Assembly: GCA_030690175.1 (NCBI GenBank)
Contig: JAUYHE010000052.1
Span: 1 to 24,339 of the forward strand
Length of the DNA stretch: 24,339 nucleotides
From: a bacterium
GTDB lineage: Bacteria; Patescibacteriota; Microgenomatia; Woykebacterales; RBG-16-39-9b
Direction: 5' to 3'
Shown here: one piece after another, positions 6,560 to 13,355 of the stretch
How positions within the stretch are numbered: the first letter of the stretch is position 1
How the letters are laid out: each line of letters opens with the position of its first letter
Notes under the pieces: generated by a model
The model's input: the letters and a program-made list of their open reading frames with translations, nothing else
Database searches by the model: none
What the model was told of the DNA's origin: nothing
Translations under genes and position numbers: made by a program

Positions 6560-6868
6560 ATGTCTAAAGGACGTCTAAGAGTACGTTTAAAATCATATGA
6601 CGCTAGGGTTCTAGATGATTCCGCTGAGGAAATACTAGACACAGCGATTCGGACTGGTGCCAAAATAGCCGGTCCAATACCCTTGCCTACCGAGAAAGAA
6701 GTTATTACGGTGACTACTTCTCCTCACGTGGACAAAGATGCTCGGGAGCAATTTGAAATTCGCACGCATAAGAGATTGATTGATATAATTGAGCCAACGC
6801 CAAAGACTTTGGATGCACTTATGCATCTAGAACTTCCTGCAGGTGTGGATATCGAAGTTAAAATGTAG
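6560..6868 (+). CDS. rpsJ: 30S ribosomal protein S10
   Basis: S10 belongs to the 30S head and, as NusE, to transcription antitermination complexes with NusB. The 102 residues match the family: RLRVRLKSYDARVLDDSAEE, TGAKIAGPIPLPTEKEVITV, FEIRTHKRLIDI and a LELPAGVDIEVKM end. No Shine-Dalgarno is seen; a small hairpin CTTAG/CTAAG (6538-6554) sits immediately before the ATG. A terminator lies 32 bases past the stop, so in this genome rpsJ closes the str block rather than opening the S10 block as it does in Escherichia coli. Confidence 0.97.
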   Translation: MSKGRLRVRLKSYDARVLDDSAEEILDTAIRTGAKIAGPIPLPTEKEVITVTTSPHVDKDAREQFEIRTHKRLIDIIEPTPKTLDALMHLELPAGVDIEVKM

Positions 6869-6900
6869 GGTTTGTTTTAAACTTTGAAAAAGCAATGTCT

Positions 6901-6927
6901 GGGCCGCAAGGCCCTTATTTAGTTTTT
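6901..6927 (+). terminator. Intrinsic terminator after rpsJ
   Basis: GGGCC (6901-6905), GCAA tetraloop (GNRA type), GGCCC (6910-6914), then TTATTTAGTTTTT. The stem is short but all G-C. It splits the str block from rplC, or acts as an attenuator for the rplC leader that follows. Confidence 0.7.
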
Positions 6928-6941
6928 ATAGGTAGTCAGAT

Positions 6942-7091
6942 ATGGTTAGAGGTTTAATTGGTAAGAAAATAGCATGCTCCGTACTGCGAAATACAAGATT
7001 TCTTAGACTCTCGCATGCTGCGACCACTCGCCAAGTTGGACTTAGCTTCGTGGGCTATGAAATGACTTATGGTAAAGGGACTGATAGGTAG
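6942..7091 (+). other. Leader ORF copying the L3 N-terminus, overlapping the start of rplC
   Basis: ATG 6942 opens a 49-codon frame ending TAG 7089-7091, 20 bases inside rplC. Its first ten residues, MVRGLIGKKI, match L3's MVKGLIGRKI at 8 of 10 with two Lys/Arg swaps, although about 10 of the 30 bases differ, nearly all at synonymous positions. Beyond codon 10 the similarity seems to continue only if one base is restored (GGCATG-like, the IGMS of most L3 proteins). It may be a relic of an older rplC copy or a translated leader peptide; the downstream rplC ATG has no Shine-Dalgarno and could depend on coupling to this frame. Confidence 0.5.
6969..7055 (+). promoter_or_regulatory. Structured rplC leader
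   Basis: AGCATGC (6970-6976) can pair with GCATGCT further on (7015-7021). The segment TGCGACCACT...TTCGTGGGCTA that follows (about 7020-7056) pairs CCAC with GTGG around an inner AAGT/ACTT. The same two halves, without the 18-base insert, recur in the rpsM leader at 18749-18768. Confidence 0.45.
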
Positions 7092-7833
7092 AAAAATTGA
7101 AATGAGCCAGATGTTTGATCAGCATGGCCGGGTGCTGCCGGTAACTATTATTAAGGTATTACCAAACTACCCGGTCGCTATAAAACAACCGGAAAAAGAT
7201 GGTTATAAGGCGGTTCAACTTGGTGTTGGTACCAGCAAAAAACCGACGAAACCAGCTGCTGGTCACTCAAAAGCCGCTGGCATTGGTTTTGTACCGCGGG
7301 TTCTGCGCGAAGTTGCATTTGATGGCGAAGTGAAAATAGGTCAGGAAATTACAATAGATCAAATTTTTCGAAAAGGAGTAATAGTTGATATAAAAGGACG
7401 TTCAAAGGGAAAAGGGTTTGCTGGAGTGGTAAAAAGATGGGGTTTTGCTGGTGGCCCGCGGACTCACGGTCAGTCCGACCGAGAACGCGCTCCTGGTTCG
7501 ATTGGCGCTACGACGACGCCGGGACGAGTGTATAAAGGTTTAAAAATGGCTGGCCGGATGGGCAATCAAACAAAGACAATCCAGGGGTTGGAAGTTATCG
7601 AAGTGAAAACAGATGAAAACGAACTTTGGATAAAAGGATCTATTCCTGGGGCAAGGGGGAGTCTGGTTTTGATCGAAAAATCGGGAAAGAAAAAGAAGGC
7701 TTATCAAGAACAGGAAATTCCGGCAGTTCCTCAAATGACCCAAACAAAAGAAACTGCAGAGACGAGCGAAGAACAAGAAAAAGAAGCATCGGCACCAGAA
7801 TCCAAAGAGGAAGAGAAAGAAATTAAAAAATAG
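7069..7833 (+). CDS. rplC: 50S ribosomal protein L3
   Basis: L3 binds 23S rRNA near its 3' end, starts 50S assembly and sends a loop toward the peptidyl-transferase centre. The 254 residues begin MVKGLIGRKIEMSQMFD (E where most read G). The loop is GFAGGPRTHGQSDRERAPGS followed by IGATTTPGRVYKGLKMAGRM. The Gln that PrmB methylates in E. coli (GQNQTPG) is absent here. The body ends near residue 205; beyond it lies a tail of about 45 residues very rich in Glu, Lys and Gln (ETAETSEEQEKEASAPESKE), probably disordered. There is no Shine-Dalgarno before the ATG. It heads the S10 block and is 2 bases from rplD. Confidence 0.97.
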   Translation: MVKGLIGRKIEMSQMFDQHGRVLPVTIIKVLPNYPVAIKQPEKDGYKAVQLGVGTSKKPTKPAAGHSKAAGIGFVPRVLREVAFDGEVKIGQEITIDQIFRKGVIVDIKGRSKGKGFAGVVKRWGFAGGPRTHGQSDRERAPGSIGATTTPGRVYKGLKMAGRMGNQTKTIQGLEVIEVKTDENELWIKGSIPGARGSLVLIEKSGKKKKAYQEQEIPAVPQMTQTKETAETSEEQEKEASAPESKEEEKEIKK

Positions 7834-7835
7834 TT

Positions 7836-8561
7836 ATGGTAAGTAAAGCTCAAGAAAAAACAAAAGCAAAAAGGCTAGTTAAAACGAAGGCTAGGAAAAA
7901 AGTAGCTAGTAAATTTACCGCCCCTTTGTACAACCAAAAAGGGGAATTGCTCAAAAAAATAATTTTGCCCGAAAAAATCTTCGGCCAAAAGCCCGATCAA
8001 AAATTACTAGCTATTGCCACAAGAGTTTATTTATCAAACCAAAAGCCCGTTTTAGCAGCGACAAAAACCAGGGGGGTGGTTGCTGGTGGTGGAGCAAAGC
8101 CTTGGCGACAAAAGGGAACCGGTAGGGCAAGAGCTGGTAGTATCCGGTCGCCAGGAAGACGAGGTGGAGGTGTGGTGTTTGGACCGGCGCCGTCCGCGCG
8201 AAGCTTAAAACTTACGAAAAAAATGCGTCAAAAAGCTTTGGTAGCGGCCCTGTCAGAAAAAGTAGCCGACAGCTCAATTATTTTGATTGATAAGTTTGGC
8301 TTTCGAGAGCCAAAAACGAAAAAAGCCTATGAGTTTTTAAAAAAGATAGGTGTAGAAAACAAGAAGAAAATAAGTGTAGTTTTAAACGATAAAGACCCAG
8401 TAGTGGAAAAATCTTTTAGAAATTTACCCGGAGTTTGGTTATCTAGGGCAGTGGACTTAAATGCAGCTTCTGTGTTAAAATTTTCTGGTTTAATTTTTAC
8501 TCTGGATTCTTTAGAAAAATTAAAGGAGCGACTTGAAAAAAACCGTAGTCAGAGTAATTAA
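7836..8561 (+). CDS. rplD: 50S ribosomal protein L4
   Basis: L4 binds 23S domain I and lines the exit-tunnel constriction with L22; in E. coli it also represses the S10 operon. The 241 residues include the tunnel loop TKTRGVVAGGGAKPWRQKGT, GRARAGSIRSPGRRGGGVVF and GPAPSARSLKLTKKMRQKAL. About 28 extra basic residues (KAQEKTKAKRLVKTKARKKV) precede the normal start of the fold. The C-terminal domain (IILIDKFGF, VVLNDKD, LSRAVDLNAASVLKF) is normal. It starts 2 bases after rplC and its 3' end overlaps rplW by 29 bases. Confidence 0.97.
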   Translation: MVSKAQEKTKAKRLVKTKARKKVASKFTAPLYNQKGELLKKIILPEKIFGQKPDQKLLAIATRVYLSNQKPVLAATKTRGVVAGGGAKPWRQKGTGRARAGSIRSPGRRGGGVVFGPAPSARSLKLTKKMRQKALVAALSEKVADSSIILIDKFGFREPKTKKAYEFLKKIGVENKKKISVVLNDKDPVVEKSFRNLPGVWLSRAVDLNAASVLKFSGLIFTLDSLEKLKERLEKNRSQSN

Positions 8562-8832
8562 AAAACCGATTCTTACCGAAAAAAGCCTGCAAGATGCGGC
8601 TGAAGGTAAATTTACCTTTGAGGTAGAATTGAAAGCGGATAAAAAAACAATTAAAAAGGCGGTAAAAGAAGCGTTTAATGTCGATGTTTTGGCAGTAAGA
8701 ACCAGAATCCTTAAAGGTAAAAGGGTACGGATTCGGGGAACCAGGATAGAAAGAGCTGGGTCCAAAACGAAAAAAGCGACAGTTACTCTAGCAAGCGGAC
8801 AAAAAATACCGGTTTTTGAAACAGCGAAATAA
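8533..8832 (+). CDS. rplW: 50S ribosomal protein L23
   Basis: L23 sits at the tunnel exit and docks trigger factor and SRP. The start is TTG at 8533, chosen because AAGGAG (8523-8528) is positioned 4 bases upstream and the product then begins KKTVVRVIKKPILTEKSLQD as in the family. The 99 residues include KFTFEVELKADKKTIKKAV, EAFNVDVLAVRT, and a KRVRIRGTRIERAGSKTKKA loop. The gene begins inside the last 29 bases of rplD in another frame, a compact overlap implying coupled translation. rplB follows after 2 bases. Confidence 0.95.
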   Translation: MKKTVVRVIKKPILTEKSLQDAAEGKFTFEVELKADKKTIKKAVKEAFNVDVLAVRTRILKGKRVRIRGTRIERAGSKTKKATVTLASGQKIPVFETAK

Positions 8833-8834
8833 AA

Positions 8835-9629
8835 ATGGGAACAAAAGTTAAAACAAAAAAAAGCAATCAAAAAAGTCCCAAAGTGAAAGCGGTAAAATCG
8901 CTGCAGGTAATATTGCCGAAAACAGGCGGTCGTGGTAGTCGTGGTCAAATTTCCGTGCGCCACATCGGAGGACGTCATAAAAGACTATATCGAAAGATCG
9001 ATTTTAAGAGAAATAAATTTGGTATAGGTGCCAAAGTAGCCGCCATCAGCTATGATCCAAATAGAAATACCAAGATCGCCTTACTGTACTACATAGATGG
9101 TGAGAAGCGGTATATTTTAGGCCCAGAAGGTTTAGAAATTGGCGATAAAATAATTTCAGGTGAAAAAGTAGAGCTAAAAGTGGGTAACGCCATGCCGTTA
9201 AAAAATATTCCAGTTGGGATGCAAGTGCATAATGTTGAGCTTGTTCCTGGCAAAGGTGGTCAGATCGTGAGAAGCGCTGGAGCAGCCGCTGTTTTGATGG
9301 CTAAAGAGGGAACATTTGCGCATCTACGGATTCCGTCTGGCGAACTAAGGAAAGTACCGTTAAGTAGCATGGCGACTATTGGTCAGGTAGGTAATTTAGA
9401 GTTTAAAAATATAAAAAAAGGTAAAGCAGGCAAAACCCGCCACCTAGGTATTCGACCAACGGTTCGAGGTGTGGCGATGAGTCCTCGTGATCATCCTCAC
9501 GGTGGTGGTGAGGGCCGCAGCGGAATTGGAATGAGTTCACCTAAAAGCCCAACCGGTAAAAAAACTCTTGGCAAAAAAACCCGTCGACCAAAACCTTCTG
9601 ATAGATTAATTTTGGAGAGAAGGAAATAA
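8835..9629 (+). CDS. rplB: 50S ribosomal protein L2
   Basis: L2 is needed for subunit joining and for an active peptidyl-transferase centre. The 264 residues are about ten shorter than usual at the N-terminus. Diagnostic parts are GRGSRGQISVRHIGGRHKRL, IDFKRNKFGIGAKVAAISYD, PVGMQVHNVELVPGKGGQI and VRGVAMSPRDHPHGGGEGR, the last holding the conserved functional His. The end GKKTLGKKTRRPKPSDRLI is the normal basic tail. It starts 2 bases after rplW and is followed by a 93-base AT-rich spacer before rpsS. Confidence 0.97.
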   Translation: MGTKVKTKKSNQKSPKVKAVKSLQVILPKTGGRGSRGQISVRHIGGRHKRLYRKIDFKRNKFGIGAKVAAISYDPNRNTKIALLYYIDGEKRYILGPEGLEIGDKIISGEKVELKVGNAMPLKNIPVGMQVHNVELVPGKGGQIVRSAGAAAVLMAKEGTFAHLRIPSGELRKVPLSSMATIGQVGNLEFKNIKKGKAGKTRHLGIRPTVRGVAMSPRDHPHGGGEGRSGIGMSSPKSPTGKKTLGKKTRRPKPSDRLILERRK

Positions 9630-9640
9630 TAATAAAAATG

Positions 9641-9704
9641 CAAAGTTCAAATACTAAAGATCAAAGTGATAATTTAAAGTTTAAAATTTTAGGGTTTAAT
9701 TTGA
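9641..9704 (+). repeat. AT-rich CAAAGTTCAAA element before rpsS
   Basis: CAAAGTTCAAATACTAAAG (9641-9659) faces AAAATTTTAGGG and TTTAATTTGA (9682-9704). CTAAA/TTTAG and CAAAT/ATTTG are inverted. A related element precedes rpsG (2223-2280). The ATG at 9638 opens a 30-codon frame that ends TAG at 9728-9730, just inside rpsS; it is probably incidental. Confidence 0.35.
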
Positions 9705-9722
9705 GCGACGAAGGAGCGATAT

Positions 9723-10007
9723 ATGACTAGGTCGAGTAAAAAGGGACCATTTATTGACCAGAAACTTTTGCTAAAAGTGAAAAAGGCCAAGGAAACAGGT
9801 GACCGAAACCCAATCAAGACCTGGGCACGGGCAAGTCAAATATCACCTGATATGGTTGGGGTTACGATTGCGATTCATAACGGGAAAACCTTTACACCAA
9901 TTTTTATCAGTGAAGCAATGGTTGGCCATCGGTTGGGCGAATTTGCTTCGACAAGAAAGTTTACTAGTCATGGTAGTGTCAGTAAACGGATCTTAACGCC
10001 AACTTAA
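9723..10007 (+). CDS. rpsS: 30S ribosomal protein S19
   Basis: S19 is in the 30S head with S13 and contacts the B1a bridge and the A-site tRNA region. The 94 residues are of standard length: TRSSKKGPFIDQKLLLKV, IKTWARASQISPDMVGVTI, IHNGKTFTPIFISEAMVGHR, LGEFASTRKFTSHG. It has a good AAGGAG site (9711-9716) 6 bases before the ATG. It follows an AT-rich spacer element and is 20 bases ahead of rplV. Confidence 0.97.
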   Translation: MTRSSKKGPFIDQKLLLKVKKAKETGDRNPIKTWARASQISPDMVGVTIAIHNGKTFTPIFISEAMVGHRLGEFASTRKFTSHGSVSKRILTPT

Positions 10008-10027
10008 AATTTTAAGATAGGATTAAT

Positions 10028-10363
10028 ATGGCCGAGGTAACCGCAACAAGTAAAAATTTAAGAGTATCAGCCAAAAAGGTGCGGCTGGTAACCAAAGATT
10101 TGACCGGTAAATCCGCTCAAGAAGTACTAGGGTCATTAAGGTTTATGACGAAAAAAGCGGCCACGCCGCTCTCTAAAGTTTTGAAAAGCGCCCTAGCTAA
10201 TGCTCAAAATAATAAAAATTTGAAACCAGAAAGCTTAAAAATTAAAGAAATAATTGTAAACGCTGGACCGACTCTAAAAAGAATCCGACCAGTTTCGCGT
10301 GGAGCGGCCCACCGAATATTAAAAAGAACAAGCCACATCAAAATTGTATTGGAGGAGAAATAG
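10028..10363 (+). CDS. rplV: 50S ribosomal protein L22
   Basis: L22 contacts all 23S domains and its beta-hairpin lines the exit tunnel beside L4. The 111 residues match the family: NLRVSAKKVRLVTKDLTGKS, ATPLSKVLKSALANAQNN, LKIKEIIVNAGPTLKRIRPV and SRGAAHRILKRTSHIKIVL. The hairpin (RIRPVSRGAAHRILKRTSHI) is intact. It starts 20 bases after rpsS and is followed by a 45-base leader carrying the shared motif before rpsC. Confidence 0.97.
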   Translation: MAEVTATSKNLRVSAKKVRLVTKDLTGKSAQEVLGSLRFMTKKAATPLSKVLKSALANAQNNKNLKPESLKIKEIIVNAGPTLKRIRPVSRGAAHRILKRTSHIKIVLEEK

Positions 10364-10370
10364 TTTAGGT

Positions 10371-10395
10371 TTCGCTAACGCGTGACTTAATTTCC
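10371..10395 (+). promoter_or_regulatory. Shared 5'-leader motif, rpsC copy
   Basis: TTCGCTAACGCG followed by TGACTTAATTTCC, then GAGGA (10395-10399) and CAAATTATG. It aligns closely with the rpsL copy (CGCTAAGGCGTGACGTAATT). CGC-TAAC-GCG can form a mini-hairpin. Confidence 0.45.
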
Positions 10396-10408
10396 GAGGA
10401 CTCAAATT

Positions 10409-11047
10409 ATGGGACAAAAAGTAAACCCAATAATGGCCAGACTAGCCTTAACCCACAACTGGTCATCGCGTTGGATCGTCAAAGACGATAAAAAATTTAA
10501 GGAGCTTCTTCTTGAAGACGTAAAAATACGCCAGATGGTGATGAATAGGCTTAAAACGGCTGGTGTAAGTAAAGTAATCATCGAGCGTCCAGCCGGAAAA
10601 ATAAAAGTAACAGTTCAAGTCGCCCGGCCAGGTATGGTAATTGGTAGAGGGGGATCGGGAGTTGATGAGCTTCGTAAAATGATAGAGGAAAAAACAGGCC
10701 AAAAAATACAGCTAAATGTTGAAGAAATAAAACGCCCAGATTTGGATGCTTATTTGGTTGCCCGTTCAATTGCAGATCAAATTGAAAGACGTTATCCGGT
10801 CAAAAGAGCTACGATTCAAACGGTTGAAAGAGTAATGAGGGCCGGAGCCGGTGGTATTAAAGTTATTTGTTCTGGTCGGCTTGGTGGATCGGAGATTGCA
10901 AGAAAAGAAAAACAAGTCAGGGGTAGTATTCCCGCTTCTACACTACGCGCTGATATAGATTTTGCTAAAGTCGATGCCAAAACCGCAACAGCAGGAGTTG
11001 TTGGTGTCAAAGTTTGGATTCATAAAAAACAGGAGAAAACAAGTTAA
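10409..11047 (+). CDS. rpsC: 30S ribosomal protein S3
   Basis: S3 lies at the mRNA entry channel and contributes to helicase action with S4 and S5. The 212 residues hold an N-terminal segment (GQKVNPIMARLALTHNWSSR), a KH domain with RPGMVIGRGGSGVDELRK (GRGG at 79-82), and the C-terminal domain RRYPVKRATIQTVERVMRAG with GIKVICSGRLGGSEIARKEK. It ends shortly after VGVKVWIHKK, without the long tail of some relatives. It follows the shared leader motif and a GAGGA site, and lies 5 bases ahead of rplP. Confidence 0.97.
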   Translation: MGQKVNPIMARLALTHNWSSRWIVKDDKKFKELLLEDVKIRQMVMNRLKTAGVSKVIIERPAGKIKVTVQVARPGMVIGRGGSGVDELRKMIEEKTGQKIQLNVEEIKRPDLDAYLVARSIADQIERRYPVKRATIQTVERVMRAGAGGIKVICSGRLGGSEIARKEKQVRGSIPASTLRADIDFAKVDAKTATAGVVGVKVWIHKKQEKTS

Positions 11048-11052
11048 TAATT

Positions 11053-11463
11053 ATGTTACAACCAAAACGAGTAAAATATCGTCGCGCTTTTCGGGGTAGT
11101 CGGGCTGGCATCGCTACCAGAGGAAGCTCGATTAAATACGGCAATTTTGCCTTGAAATCTTTGGAATCAGGGTGGTTAACTGCTAGACAAATAGAAAGTG
11201 CCCGGCGGGCAATGACCCACTATACTAAACGTGGTGGTAGGCTTTGGATAAGAGTATTTCCCGATAAACCAATCACCAAAAAACCACCTGAAACGAGGAT
11301 GGGTTCAGGAAAAGGAATGGTGGATCACTACGTTGCGGTTATAAAACCAGGAACTATACTTTTTGAAATGGGTGGTGTTGATCGGGTAGTTGCTGCCGAG
11401 GCAATGAAAAGAGCGGCGGCGAAGCTACCAGTAGAGGTAAAATTTTTAGTTAGTGAGGAGTAA
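11053..11463 (+). CDS. rplP: 50S ribosomal protein L16
   Basis: L16 helps position the A-site tRNA elbow near the peptidyl-transferase centre. The 136 residues are typical: MLQPKRVKYRRAFRGSRAGI, FALKSLESGWLTARQIESAR, RAMTHYTKRGGRLWIRVFPD, and ETRMGSGKGMVDHYVAVIKP, containing the RMGxGKG loop and the conserved Arg that is hydroxylated in E. coli (RMG). It ends AAAKLPVEVKFLVSEE. It starts 5 bases after rpsC and is 3 bases from rpmC. Confidence 0.97.
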   Translation: MLQPKRVKYRRAFRGSRAGIATRGSSIKYGNFALKSLESGWLTARQIESARRAMTHYTKRGGRLWIRVFPDKPITKKPPETRMGSGKGMVDHYVAVIKPGTILFEMGGVDRVVAAEAMKRAAAKLPVEVKFLVSEE

Positions 11464-11466
11464 CTA

Positions 11467-11676
11467 ATGGCGATCTCAAAAAAGAAAACTAATTTTAAAA
11501 CCAAAGAAAAAAAAGAGTTGACAAAAGAACTAGTCGAAAAAGAAAAGCAGTTGTTAGAGGCAAAAATAGCCTTTACTCAACAAAAGGTAAAAGATGTTCA
11601 CACATCTCGTAAGATTCGAAAAGAAATTGCGCAAATAAAAACTTTTCTTCGAGAGAAGGAATTGGGGGTAACTTAA
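11467..11676 (+). CDS. rpmC: 50S ribosomal protein L29
   Basis: L29 is a two-helix hairpin protein at the tunnel exit beside L23. The 69 residues are almost wholly charged and helical: ELTKELVEKEKQLLEAKIAF and HTSRKIRKEIAQIKTFLREK, matching the L29 pattern (LxxLR-like first helix; RxxRRxIARIxTxLxE-like second helix). Sequence conservation is low, as usual for L29, so position between rplP and rpsQ supports the call. It has 3-base spacers on both sides. Confidence 0.93.
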   Translation: MAISKKKTNFKTKEKKELTKELVEKEKQLLEAKIAFTQQKVKDVHTSRKIRKEIAQIKTFLREKELGVT

Positions 11677-11679
11677 GTA

Positions 11680-11907
11680 ATGGAGTTTATTGGCAAGGTT
11701 GTTAGCACAAAAATGGCTAAAACAGCGGTGGTAGAAGTAGAACGTATTGTTGCCCACCCTTTGTATAAAAAAAGAATGCGTAAGGTGAGAAAAATAAAAG
11801 CCCACGATGAAATAGGTGTAAAGGTAGGCAATAAAGTAAGGATTGTAAGCGTGGCGCCGGTTTCAAAAGATAAACATTTCAAAATTGTAGAGGTGGTAAG
11901 TAAATGA
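11680..11907 (+). CDS. rpsQ: 30S ribosomal protein S17
   Basis: S17 is an OB-fold primary binder of the 16S 5' domain. The 75 residues show FIGKVVSTKMAKTAVVEVER, PLYKKRMRKVRKIKAHDEI, VGNKVRIVSVAPVSKDKHFK and IVEVV; the usual xxECRPLSKTK reads VSVAPVSKDK. Its last codons overlap the rplN start through ATGA at 11904-11907, indicating translational coupling. Confidence 0.96.
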   Translation: MEFIGKVVSTKMAKTAVVEVERIVAHPLYKKRMRKVRKIKAHDEIGVKVGNKVRIVSVAPVSKDKHFKIVEVVSK

Positions 11908-12272
11908 TTCAAACTAGAAGTATGTTAGTAGTTGCTGATAATAGTGGTGCAAAAAAATTGATGGTAATCGGAATACCAGGTAGAAGTAGACAAAGATTTG
12001 TTCATTTGGGAGGGGTAGCAACCACCGTCGTAAAGAAAGCAGCTCCAAACGGAACTGTCAAGGCTTCCGAAATAGTGCGAGCAGTACTCGTCCGAACCAA
12101 AAAAGAAAATAGACGCAGCGACGGATCATACGTTCGTTTTGACGAAAATGCAGCGGTGGTAATAGACAATCAAGGTAATCCGAAGGGCAGCCGAATTTTT
12201 GGTCCTATTGCTCGTGAAGTGCGGGAAAAGGGCTTTGTAAAAATAGCCTCACTTGCTCCGGAGGTAGTTTAG
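11904..12272 (+). CDS. rplN: 50S ribosomal protein L14
   Basis: L14 binds the 23S rRNA at intersubunit bridge B5/B8. The 122 residues match the family length: MIQTRSMLVVADNSGAKKLM, ASEIVRAVLVRTKKENRRSD, GSYVRFDENAAVVIDNQGNP, KGSRIFGPIAREVREKGFVK, IASLAPEVV. It overlaps rpsQ by 4 bases and has a 2-base gap to rplX. Confidence 0.97.
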   Translation: MIQTRSMLVVADNSGAKKLMVIGIPGRSRQRFVHLGGVATTVVKKAAPNGTVKASEIVRAVLVRTKKENRRSDGSYVRFDENAAVVIDNQGNPKGSRIFGPIAREVREKGFVKIASLAPEVV

Positions 12273-12274
12273 AC

Positions 12275-12577
12275 ATGAAATTAGTTACCGGTGACGAAGT
12301 AGTAGTGCTACAAGGTAAAGATAAAGGTAAAAAAGGAAATCTTGAAAAAGTTTTTCCTAAGAAAAATCAAGTTTTGGTGTCAGGAGTAAATATTTACAAA
12401 AAGCATGTTAAGAGAACGGGAAAGGTACCTGGAGGAATTACGGATATAATTAAACCGCTTCATATTGCAAAAGTGGCTCTGGTCTGTCCAAAATGCAACT
12501 TAGCAACCAAAACAGCGGTCGCGGTTCTTAACGGTAAAAAAGTAAGAGTGTGCAAAAAATGCAAACAGGAAATTTAA
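12275..12577 (+). CDS. rplX: 50S ribosomal protein L24 with zinc ribbon
   Basis: L24 is a KOW-domain assembly initiator of the large subunit. The N-terminal part has LVTGDEVVVLQGKDKGKKG (KOW), then VSGVNIYKKHVKRTGKVPGG. The C-terminal third forms a four-cysteine ribbon, CPKC (71-74) and CKKC (93-96), as found in many bacterial L24 proteins and probably binding zinc. 100 residues. Its end overlaps the start region of rplE. Confidence 0.96.
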   Translation: MKLVTGDEVVVLQGKDKGKKGNLEKVFPKKNQVLVSGVNIYKKHVKRTGKVPGGITDIIKPLHIAKVALVCPKCNLATKTAVAVLNGKKVRVCKKCKQEI

Positions 12578-13155
12578 AAGTAAAATACAATCAAGAAATA
12601 AGAAAACATCTTAAGGAAACGCTTGGCAAAAAAAATATTTATCAGGTTCCGAAACTTGAAAAAATTGTCTTGAATATTGGTTTTGGAAAAATCGCCCCCG
12701 ATGAAAAGACTCGCGAACAAATTGCTACAAATTTAGCAAAGATATCTGGTCAAAAACCCATTTTTACAGTAGCTAAAAAAGCGATCGCTGGTTTTAAAAT
12801 TCGGGAAGGTCAAATAATTGGCGCCAAAGCGAGTTTAAGAGGCGATAAAATGTACCATTTTTTCGAAAAATTGGTGTCGATCGTAATACCAAGATTGAGA
12901 GATTTCCGAGGCCTGAATGAGAAATCTTTTGATACCAAAGGAAACTACACGATTGGTTTTAGAGAAATAAACCTCTTTCCCGAAATTGAATATAAATCAG
13001 GCGAAAGAGCAGTTGGTTTAGAGATAACTATATGTTCCAACGCACTAAATCCAGAGGAGGCGGAAGCTCTTTTAAGAGAACTTGGCATGCCGTTTCGCGC
13101 TGATAAAGTAAAAGAGCAGGCTAACCGCGAAACCGTTAGTTTGCCTAGTGGGTGA
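12559..13155 (+). CDS. rplE: 50S ribosomal protein L5
   Basis: L5 forms the central protuberance with 5S rRNA, L18 and L25. I start at ATG 12559 (198 residues); a GTG at 12550 would add three residues. Neither has a clear Shine-Dalgarno, so the choice rests on family length. Signatures are IYQVPKLEKIVLNIGFGK, SGQKPIFTVAKKAIAGFKIR, GAKASLRGDKMYHFFEKLV, PRLRDFRGLNEKSFDTKGNY and FPEIEYKSGERAVGLEITI. The protein is slightly longer than usual at the C-terminus (VKEQANRETVSLPSG). It overlaps rplX and ends TGA, 7 bases before S14. Confidence 0.95.
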   Translation: MQTGNLKVKYNQEIRKHLKETLGKKNIYQVPKLEKIVLNIGFGKIAPDEKTREQIATNLAKISGQKPIFTVAKKAIAGFKIREGQIIGAKASLRGDKMYHFFEKLVSIVIPRLRDFRGLNEKSFDTKGNYTIGFREINLFPEIEYKSGERAVGLEITICSNALNPEEAEALLRELGMPFRADKVKEQANRETVSLPSG

Positions 13156-13162
13156 TACATTT

Positions 13163-13348
13163 ATGGCTAAAAAATCGCTAGTTGTAAAATCAAAAAGGGA
13201 ACCAAAATTTAAGGTAAGAGCCAAAAACCGCTGCAACCTTTGCGGAAGACCGCGGGCTTATATGCGGAAATTTGGTGTTTGTCGAATCTGTTTTAGGAAT
13301 TTAGCCCACAAAGGTGAGATACCTGGGGTAGTAAAGGCTAGTTGGTGA
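13163..13348 (+). CDS. rpsN: 30S ribosomal protein S14, zinc type (type Z)
   Basis: S14 packs into the 30S head near S3, S10 and S19. ATG 13163 is chosen because it gives the standard 61-residue type Z protein and follows GGTGAT; the frame stays open a few codons upstream. Four cysteines, C24-x2-C27 and C40-x2-C43 (RCNLCGRPRAYMRKFGVCRI), bind zinc. The end NLAHKGEIPGVVKASW is canonical. It lies between rplE and rpsH with 7-base gaps, as in most bacteria. Confidence 0.97.
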   Translation: MAKKSLVVKSKREPKFKVRAKNRCNLCGRPRAYMRKFGVCRICFRNLAHKGEIPGVVKASW

Positions 13349-13355
13349 GGTTCTT

